Origin: JBPCRW01 sp050996405
GTDB taxonomy: Bacteria; Acidobacteriota; Blastocatellia; Pyrinomonadales; Pyrinomonadaceae
Reading direction: 5' to 3'
DNA length: 9,564 nucleotides
Assembly (NCBI GenBank): GCA_050996405.1
Contig: JBPCRW010000059.1
Span: 1 to 9,564, forward strand
Below are positions 5,222 through 9,564 of this stretch, one piece after another. Under the pieces are notes generated by a model. The model searched no databases and was not told where the DNA came from. It worked only from the letters and a program-made list of their open reading frames with translations. Within the stretch, counting starts at the first letter, position 1. Every line of letters begins with the position of its first letter. Both the position numbers and the translations under genes were made by a program.

Positions 5222-5968
5222 TTAACGAATCGGACTTACAACATTAACAGTTCCACCGACATTATTGATGCTGCTGTGGTCTCTTGTGCCGAAGTAGATA
5301 GCCGCGCCGACACCGCCCGCAATCGCTGCCAGTAAAGCTGCCAGCGCGCCTGAACCAATTCCGCCAATCGGAAACACTCCCGGATTCGGATTCGGACGCA
5401 GACAAGGTTTGCAGCCTTGCTGGGACGGGTTGCCGACCGAAACATCAGTTCCGGCTGCTACCTGTTTATTTGTCGAACCGTCTCTGACCGTTATTAACCC
5501 AGATGCGGTTTCGACAAATGTCTGCGCGCATTTCGCGCTGTCGCCGCAGCCGACATCTACCGAAAAGCTGTTTGCCTGTCCGGCATCCGCGATAATTGTC
5601 GAATTCTTAGTAGTAAAAGTTGCTGCCACCCCAGCCGAATTCATTACTCTGACTTTTCCTGTCTCTAAAGACCCTACAATACTATTATCGGTGAACTTTA
5701 AAGTAACAGTTGAATCGTCGAGAACTTCGATACGACCGTTTTTACCTAAGCTGATAATTGCCGATGAATTGCTGCCGGTGACGATTGAACTGCCGGAAAC
5801 AATTGTTGAATTGGAAACTGCCGGTTGACCGTTAACAGTGACCTGTCCCGTAACGGTGATTTCTCCCGTTACATCGTTCGGAGCGGCTAATGCCACCATC
5901 GAAGAAACGCATAATACGGCGATTGCCGTGATTAAAGATGTTGATTTGCGAACCATTTTGCCGAGCAT
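5222..5968 (-). CDS. Exported FecR-like protein with C-terminal hydrophobic segment
   Basis: This 248-residue protein starts with a signal peptide (basic MVRKS, hydrophobic core about 12-27, AxA-type cleavage after Ala28). Residues 35-180 form a strand-rich domain with the rhythm of FecR-type domains: VTVNGQPA, then GSSIVTGSNSSAIISLGKNGRIEV, LDDSTVTLKF, LETGKVRV, FTTKNSTIIADAGQ and GLITVRDGSTNKQVAAG. In exported proteins these domains are usually envelope-bound, not sigma regulators. Two cysteine pairs (Cys141/Cys147, Cys186/Cys189) could form disulfides. A Gly/Ala-rich hydrophobic segment at 201-226 precedes a short polar tail and may anchor it. AGGAGG (minus strand, 5981-5986) lies 12 bases before the ATG; the internal ATG at codon 5 is less likely. 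A terminator separates it from ugd, so shared function is unproven. Similar proteins are common in Acidobacteriota, from memory. Confidence 0.82.
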   Translation of the reverse strand: MLGKMVRKSTSLITAIAVLCVSSMVALAAPNDVTGEITVTGQVTVNGQPAVSNSTIVSGSSIVTGSNSSAIISLGKNGRIEVLDDSTVTLKFTDNSIVGSLETGKVRVMNSAGVAATFTTKNSTIIADAGQANSFSVDVGCGDSAKCAQTFVETASGLITVRDGSTNKQVAAGTDVSVGNPSQQGCKPCLRPNPNPGVFPIGGIGSGALAALLAAIAGGVGAAIYFGTRDHSSINNVGGTVNVVSPIR

Positions 5969-5986
5969 TTATTTAGATATCCTCCT

Positions 5987-6410
5987 CTGTCAATTCCGTA
6001 AGCAATGAAGTTTCCCCTAAAGTGTATAATGCGAATTGCAAACATTCGTTGCATTACAGAACAGATTTTCCTAATCAATATTTCAAAATTATTATTACAG
6101 AAACGTATAGCCTCTTAATTTTTTACACGAATAAACTTTTAATGTCAATGGAAATTCAACCTAAAACAAAATTTAAAACGAAGTTTCTATCGACTTTAGA
6201 AACATATCTTAACCTTTTATTTAAAAAAATTACAAGAACTTTTTTATCATTTCTGAAATTTCTTTTTAAAGAAAAATTGTTTTACTGTCAAGCACCATCT
6301 TTTTTGCGGCGTTTTGTAAAGATTCATTATTTTCCATTTCGCAATTTTTAACGTTTTGCGCTTTGCGTTTATAATTGTTTTGTTATGTTCTGGTAGATAA
6401 ATTTTACGTC
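5987..6410. other. AT-rich divergent intergenic region
   Basis: About 420 bp separate the leftward FecR-like gene from the rightward zinc-ribbon gene. The stretch from about 6050 to 6380 is much richer in A and T than the flanking genes. It holds long T and A tracts and a TTTCTTT/AAAGAAA inverted repeat (about 6260-6274). No coding frame in it has the neighbours' codon style. It must carry both divergent promoters; only the rightward one (6347-6375) is visible. A degenerate heptamer array lies at 6322-6370. Confidence 0.6.
6347..6375 (+). promoter_or_regulatory. Probable sigma-70-type promoter of the zinc-ribbon gene
   Basis: A perfect TATAAT sits at 6370-6375. TTTAAC at 6347-6352 is a weak -35 match at the ideal 17-bp spacing. 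Transcription would start near 6382, leaving a leader of about 45 bases that includes GGAGGAAG at 6411-6418. The region is AT-rich, so a chance TATAAT is possible. Confidence 0.45.
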
Positions 6411-6426
6411 GGAGGAAGATTGTTTT

Positions 6427-6714
6427 ATGTCGGAAGTTACAATGAAAGACCGCGCGCGCGCGCTTGAAAACGAGTATTTTCATCGTAAAGAACAGGAAAT
6501 TATTGAAAAGATGCGGGCGAAATTAGCGTCCGAACCATCTGGCGAGCCGCATCGGGATTGCCCGAAATGTGATGGCAAACTGGTCGAAACAAATTACGAG
6601 AATATTAAAATGGATGTTTGCAATAAATGTCACGGCGTGTGGCTCGACGCGGGCGAACTGGCGCAAATTCTGCACAAAGACGAAGATAGCTGGCTGCATC
6701 GCCTGTTCGGATAA
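6427..6714 (+). CDS. zf-TFIIB-type zinc-ribbon protein
   Basis: The 95-residue protein has a charged helical N-terminus (about 5-35, ALENEYFHRKEQEIIEKMR), possibly a short coiled coil. It is followed by a zinc ribbon CPKCDGKL (Cys45, Cys48) and CNKCHGVWLDAGEL (Cys65, Cys68). CxxCxGVWLDxGEL is the hallmark of the bacterial zf-TFIIB family (PF13453), small proteins of unknown function despite the name. Zinc binding is well supported; a regulatory role is not. The ATG at 6427 has a strong Shine-Dalgarno sequence, GGAGGAAG, at 6411-6418, eight bases away. A 14-bp tandem duplication begins over its last codon and stop. The secreted esterase gene starts 26 bp after the stop and could be co-transcribed. 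Confidence 0.9.
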   Translation: MSEVTMKDRARALENEYFHRKEQEIIEKMRAKLASEPSGEPHRDCPKCDGKLVETNYENIKMDVCNKCHGVWLDAGELAQILHKDEDSWLHRLFG

Positions 6715-6736
6715 AAATTAAAGGATAAAAATTAAA
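6709..6736 (+). repeat. Exact 14-bp tandem duplication
   Basis: GGATAAAAATTAAA occurs twice head to tail (6709-6722 and 6723-6736). The first copy contains the stop of the zinc-ribbon gene. The second contributes AAAGG next to the esterase start, so the duplication supplies nearly all of the intergenic spacer. Confidence 0.85.
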
Positions 6737-6739
6737 GGG

Positions 6740-7663
6740 ATGAAAAAATATAAATTCTTAATCGCATATCTTTTATTGACGGCGGCGGGTTTTATCGCCG
6801 CGCCGATGAAGGCGCAAACCGTCACGTCAAAAATGTTCGCGGCGCAAACCGCCAATACTGTTTCAGCCAGCGACTACAAATCAAGCAGCAAATTGATGGC
6901 GCGTCAAATGCCGTATCGCGTGATGCTGCCGCCAAACTACGCGACCGATACGCAAACACGGTTTCCGGTTATTTATCTGCTGCACGGTTTGACCGGACAT
7001 TTCGACAATTGGAGCGACAAAACTAAACTCGCCGAATATCTCGCGCCGTATAATTTTATTGTCGTCATGCCCGAAGGCAATGACGGATGGTACACCGACA
7101 GCGCAACCGTGCCGAACGATAAATATGAATCTTACATTATTCAAGAATTAATTCCCGAAATCGATAAAAATTTTCGCACTCTTGCCGACCGCGAACACCG
7201 CGCAATCGCGGGACTTTCGATGGGCGGTTACGGCTCACTCAAATTTGGTTTGAAACACCCGGAAATGTTTTCGCTGGTCGGCTCGTTTAGCGGCGCGCTC
7301 GGCGCGGCAAACTGGACTGAAAAGGAAATCGGCACAAAGGGCGCAATCGCCGAATCGATTTTAAGCGTCTATGGCGCGCCTGACAGCCAAACCAGAAAAG
7401 AAAACAATATTTTCCAGATGGTCAAAGACATCACGCCGGAAAAAGTTAAAACTTTGCCGTTTATTTACCAGTCGTGCGGAACGGAAGATTTTCTGATTCA
7501 AAACAACCACGATTTTCAGAATTTGCTGAACGAGAAAAAAATTCCGCATGAATATCTTGAAAGTCCGGGCATTCACAACTGGGTTTTCTGGGACGCGCAG
7601 ATTCGGGAATTTCTAGAGTTGAGCGACAGAGTTTTAAACAAAGCCGGCGCGAAAAACGTTTGA
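6740..7663 (+). CDS. Secreted esterase, alpha/beta hydrolase of the esterase D/FrmB family
   Basis: The 307-residue protein begins with a signal peptide (KKYK, hydrophobic 7-20, likely cleavage after the Ala-rich APMKA near 25), so it acts in the periplasm or outside the cell. The mature part is an esterase-D/antigen-85-like alpha/beta hydrolase (PF00756): YLLHGLTGHFDNW (79-91, oxyanion strand and loop), the nucleophile elbow GLSMGGYGS (158-166, Ser160), SCGTEDFL (245-252, Asp250) and the catalytic GIHNWVFW (277-284, His279). All three triad residues are present. Relatives hydrolyse S-formylglutathione, acyl or feruloyl esters; the signal peptide argues against the formylglutathione role, and the substrate cannot be told from sequence. 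Only AAAGGG, directly against the ATG, and AAAGGA at 6720-6725 could serve as ribosome-binding sites. An IS630 element is inserted 14 bp after the stop. Confidence 0.92.
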   Translation: MKKYKFLIAYLLLTAAGFIAAPMKAQTVTSKMFAAQTANTVSASDYKSSSKLMARQMPYRVMLPPNYATDTQTRFPVIYLLHGLTGHFDNWSDKTKLAEYLAPYNFIVVMPEGNDGWYTDSATVPNDKYESYIIQELIPEIDKNFRTLADREHRAIAGLSMGGYGSLKFGLKHPEMFSLVGSFSGALGAANWTEKEIGTKGAIAESILSVYGAPDSQTRKENNIFQMVKDITPEKVKTLPFIYQSCGTEDFLIQNNHDFQNLLNEKKIPHEYLESPGIHNWVFWDAQIREFLELSDRVLNKAGAKNV

Positions 7664-7677
7664 ATTAAATGGAAATA

Positions 7678-7703
7678 AGCACCCCAACAGAAATAGGTTA
7701 GAC
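7678..7703 (+). repeat. IS630 left terminal inverted repeat
   Basis: It begins AGCACCCCAACA and ends GGTTAGAC. Against the right end read inward it differs at repeat positions 13, 16 and 20 only. Confidence 0.92.
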
Positions 7704-7714
7704 TATTTATTGAG

Positions 7715-8740
7715 ATGGGTAAAACAAAAATAATCGAATTGAGCGATGAGCAGCGTATAGAACTGGAAAAAGGTTATCGAACAGGCGAAACTCATACTTT
7801 CAGAGTGCGTTGTCAGCTGATTTTGTTAAAGAGTGAAAAGCGGACATCGGTAGAAGTCGCCGAGGTGTTGGGATGCTGTGAAATGGCGGTCAATAACTGG
7901 CTTGTCCGCTACGAGGAAGAAGGCATCAGAGGTCTGGAAACACGCGCCGGGCGCGGGCGACCACCGATTTTAAGTTCGCAGAATCCGGCTCACTTGAAAA
8001 AGGTGAAAGACGAAATCAGAAAACACCCGAACTCGGTCAAAACAGTCGTTGCCCGCTTGGAAGAAGACCTTGATTTAGCGATGCGCCCGGAAACTTTGAA
8101 ACGATTTCTAAAAAAAACGAGTATCGCTTCTGCCGCGCCCGCACTTCACTCAAGAGTCGGCAAGTGGATGTTGAAAGAGCGAAAAAAGAAAAGCAGTTGA
8201 GTGATTTATGGTGGTTATATTTAGGCGGGCGGATAGATTTATACTTCGGCGATGAGTCGGCGTTTTCGATGAAGGGCGAAACTGCCCTACGGGTGGTCGC
8301 CGAAAGGCGAGCGAATTGAAATTTTTCCGCAACGTGACAAAAAAGTCAATCTGTTTGGTGTTTTTCGAGCCGATAACTTCTGCGTCAGTTACGAAAGCGC
8401 GGGCAATATCAACTCGGAGTTTTTGATAAAAGCGATTGCGGATTTTAGTCGTTATCTGGAGAAACCGACCGTTTTAGTTCTGGATAATGCGCCGACGCAT
8501 CGGTCACGGAAGTTCATCGAGCAAATCGAGAAATGGATAGAAAAGGACTTATACATTTTCTTTTTGCCGAAGTATTCACCGCATTTGAATCTGGCGGAAA
8601 CTTTCCGGCGCAAAGCTAAGTATGAATGGCTCAGACCACTTGATTATGGTTCATTCTCGAAGTTTAGAAAGAAGATAAAAGCAATCTTCAACAACATCGG
8701 CTTGGAATATAAAATAGCTTTCAACCAAATGATGGTCTAA
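7715..8740 (+). pseudogene. IS630-family transposase with two compensating frameshifts
   Basis: Reading through two frame changes gives about 341 residues, normal for IS630. Frame 1 (7715 to about 8116) encodes the helix-turn-helix DNA-binding part (TSVEVAEVLGCCEMAVNNWL) and a linker ending KRFLKK. At eight A (8110-8117) the family sequence continues in the -1 frame (NEYRFCRARTSLKSRQ, then LSDLWWLYLGGRIDLYFGDE), carrying the first catalytic Asp. At about 8278-8282 it returns to the original frame by skipping one base (ELPYGWSPKGERIEIF). That frame carries the second Asp (VLVLDNAPTHRSRK) and the Glu (SPHLNLAE), and ends at TAA 8738-8740 inside the right repeat. The complete DDE triad is therefore encoded but split. 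Unaided, translation stops at 8198-8200; after a -1 shift it would stop at 8317-8319. The first site could be programmed, but the second looks like a lesion or a sequence error. Confidence 0.88.
8110..8117 (+). other. Poly-A slippery site in the transposase gene
   Basis: Eight consecutive A read as ct-A AAA AAA A-cg in the incoming frame, which is a classical A_AAA_AAA slip site for -1 ribosomal frameshifting. The protein homology switches to the -1 frame exactly here. Programmed -1 frameshifting is known in a subset of IS630 elements. I see no obvious downstream stimulatory hairpin. A plain loss of one A from a nine-A run would look the same. Confidence 0.55.
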
Positions 8741-8760
8741 GCTAATTTTGTTGGGGTGCT
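8735..8760 (-). repeat. IS630 right terminal inverted repeat
   Basis: Read inward on the minus strand it begins AGCACCCCAACA and ends GCTTAGAC. The transposase stop codon (8738-8740) lies within it. Confidence 0.92.
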
Positions 8761-8802
8761 TAATTTGCCGGATATTAAAACGATTGTTCGCTCTCGCTCA
8801 TT

Positions 8803-8823
8803 GGGCAGGCACAAGACCTGCCC
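8803..8823. repeat. REP-like palindrome downstream of frr
   Basis: GGGCAGG (8803-8809) and CCTGCCC (8817-8823) form a perfect seven-base GC-rich stem with a seven-base loop. On the minus strand, the frr sense, it lies 12 bp beyond the stop but is not followed by a T-run, so it is not a canonical terminator. Palindromes of the form 'GTAGGGGCAGG...CCTGCCC' are, from memory, dispersed in many bacterial genomes as REP-like extragenic units. It may also block 3' exonucleases on the frr mRNA. Confidence 0.6.
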
Positions 8824-8834
8824 CTACAATTGCG

Positions 8835-9395
8835 CTAAACGTGCATAATTTCCTGTTCTTTGGCTTTTGCCAGTTCGTCAATTTTACCCGTGTAAGTATT
8901 GGTTAATTTCTGAATCTGGTCTAAACCGTCGCGTTCGCCGTCTTCGGAAATCATCTTTTCCTTTGTCATTTTCTTCAAGCTGTCATTTGCGGCGTGACGA
9001 AAATTGCGAATTACGACGCGATGTTCTTCGGCAATTTCATAAACCTGTTTGGCAAGTTGTTTGCGGCGTTCTTCGTTGAGCGCGGGAATAGTCAGACGAA
9101 TTACGCGACCGTCGTTTGACGGGTTCATTCCAAGATTGGCAGCCGTAATTGCTTTTTCAATCGTGCCGAGCTGCGTTGCGTCCCAAGGCTGGACGGTCAG
9201 CATTTGCGGTTCGGGAACGGCAACCGAAGCCATCTGATTGAGCGGTGTCGGCGAACCGTAATAATCAACCAAAACGCCGTCGAGCAAACCGACCGTCGCG
9301 CGCCCCGTGCGAACATTCGACAATTTGCGCTTGAAATCTTCGATGACCGATTCCATTTTCGGTTTAGTTTCTTTAGTTACACTTTCTACGCTCAT
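8835..9395 (-). CDS. frr: Ribosome recycling factor
   Basis: The 186-residue protein is the standard length for RRF, which with EF-G splits the post-termination ribosome. Domain I is the three-helix bundle (about 1-30 and 106-186), with SNVRTGRA (26-33), PALNEERRKQLAK (104-116) and RVVIRNFRHAANDSLKK (126-142). Domain II is the inserted beta domain (about 31-105), with YYGSPTPLNQMASV (45-58) and LTVQPWD (66-72). The start at 9395 (MSVESV) is chosen because GGAG (minus strand, 9403-9406) lies seven bases upstream; a TTG at 9413 would add six residues lacking family support and overlap the Shine-Dalgarno sequence. It follows the pyrH stop by 14 bp, the conserved pyrH-frr operon order. Confidence 0.97.
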   Translation of the reverse strand: MSVESVTKETKPKMESVIEDFKRKLSNVRTGRATVGLLDGVLVDYYGSPTPLNQMASVAVPEPQMLTVQPWDATQLGTIEKAITAANLGMNPSNDGRVIRLTIPALNEERRKQLAKQVYEIAEEHRVVIRNFRHAANDSLKKMTKEKMISEDGERDGLDQIQKLTNTYTGKIDELAKAKEQEIMHV

Positions 9396-9409
9396 AACTC
9401 GTCTCCAAA

Positions 9410-9564
9410 TCAATTATTTACCAACGTTCCAATCGTCAAATCGCCGGACACGGCTTTGATGATATTGCCCGATTTTTTCATATTGAAAACCAGAATCGGC
9501 AAATTATTTTCTTTGCACAGAGAGATTGACGAAGCGTCCATCACCTTCAATTGTCGTTCTAAAA
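9410..9564 (-). CDS. pyrH: UMP kinase, C-terminal fragment
   Basis: Only the last 50 codons are present, plus two bases of the preceding codon; the gene continues beyond the right edge. The reading LKVMDASSISLCKENNLPI (residues 5-23 of the fragment), then VFNMKKSGNIIKAVSGD and the terminal GTLV, matches the C-terminus of bacterial UMP kinases of the amino-acid-kinase fold (pattern KVMDATAI-LC-EN-LPI-VFN, GN---VV-GE-IGT-V). These hexameric cytoplasmic enzymes make UDP from UMP. The stop TGA (9410-9412) is 14 bp before the frr ATG, so the two are almost certainly one operon, pyrH first. Confidence 0.95.
   Translation of the reverse strand, partial: LERQLKVMDASSISLCKENNLPILVFNMKKSGNIIKAVSGDLTIGTLVNN

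Larger units (their letters stand above)
7678..8760 (+). mobile_element. IS630-family insertion sequence, structurally complete
   Basis: The 1083-bp element is bounded by 26-bp inverted repeats (7678-7703 and 8735-8760) with 23 identical positions, starting AGCACCCCAACA at both ends. It is flanked by the dinucleotide TA (7676-7677 and 8761-8762), the duplication IS630/Tc1-mariner elements make at their TA target. It carries one transposase gene, disrupted by two frameshifts. It lies between the esterase gene and the 3' end of frr and interrupts neither. Removing the element and one TA restores a short spacer (ATGGAAATAATTTGCC). Confidence 0.93.

Noticed and set aside
5222..5968. FecR-type anti-sigma regulator with a missing sigma factor
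   Set aside because: The protein has a cleavable signal peptide and no cytoplasmic anti-sigma domain, and there is no sigma-factor gene nearby.
6022..6351. 109-codon open frame in the AT-rich gap
   Set aside because: It starts at GTG without a ribosome-binding site, consists largely of Phe, Lys, Leu and Ile codons imposed by AT-rich DNA, has no motif, and covers the inferred promoter region.
9396..9413. Longer Frr starting at TTG 9413
   Set aside because: The extra residues (MIWRRV) are not in the family, and the ribosome-binding site for the ATG at 9395 lies inside this stretch.

Overview
This looks like ordinary chromosome from a Gram-negative-type bacterium of moderate G+C, very probably an Acidobacteriota of the Blastocatellia/Pyrinomonadaceae kind. 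That placement is an inference from protein style and gene mix: a YtxJ-type bacillithiol protein, a DUF971 protein, a FecR-like exported protein, and intergenic heptanucleotide repeats. No rRNA or marker gene in the window settles it.

Layout, left to right. Positions 1-2739 read rightward: the 3' end of an alpha-glucan (glycogen) phosphorylase, a multi-pass membrane protein, a YtxJ-like thioredoxin-fold protein, a DUF971 protein, a small four-cysteine zinc-ribbon-like protein, and a small acidic protein resembling DUF6335. Positions 2759-5968 read leftward. In transcription order they are an exported FecR-like protein, a strong terminator, UDP-glucose 6-dehydrogenase, and a WbpP-like UDP-sugar 4-epimerase. 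The last two supply uronic acid and epimerised sugar nucleotides for surface polysaccharide. After a very AT-rich divergent gap come a zf-TFIIB-type zinc-ribbon protein and a secreted esterase, both rightward. A complete 1083-bp IS630-family element follows, with 26-bp inverted repeats and a TA duplication; its transposase gene carries two compensating frameshifts. The window ends with frr and the 3' end of pyrH, both leftward, in the classical pyrH-frr order.

The most distinctive non-coding structure is a set of period-7 repeats in three of the short spacers between codirectional genes (1522-1583, 2248-2308, 3726-3786). Each locus has its own heptamer, but all fit a KGNNARY pattern. At each locus a forward array is followed by a reverse-complement array, so the transcript could fold into a hairpin. 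A fourth, degenerate, one-sided array overlaps the promoter of the zinc-ribbon gene (6322-6370). I see no CRISPR array, tRNA, rRNA, phage module or recognisable defence or biosynthetic island, and no convincing undescribed protein system. The repeat family, the doubly frameshifted IS630 transposase and a possible leaderless ytxJ transcript are the points worth following.
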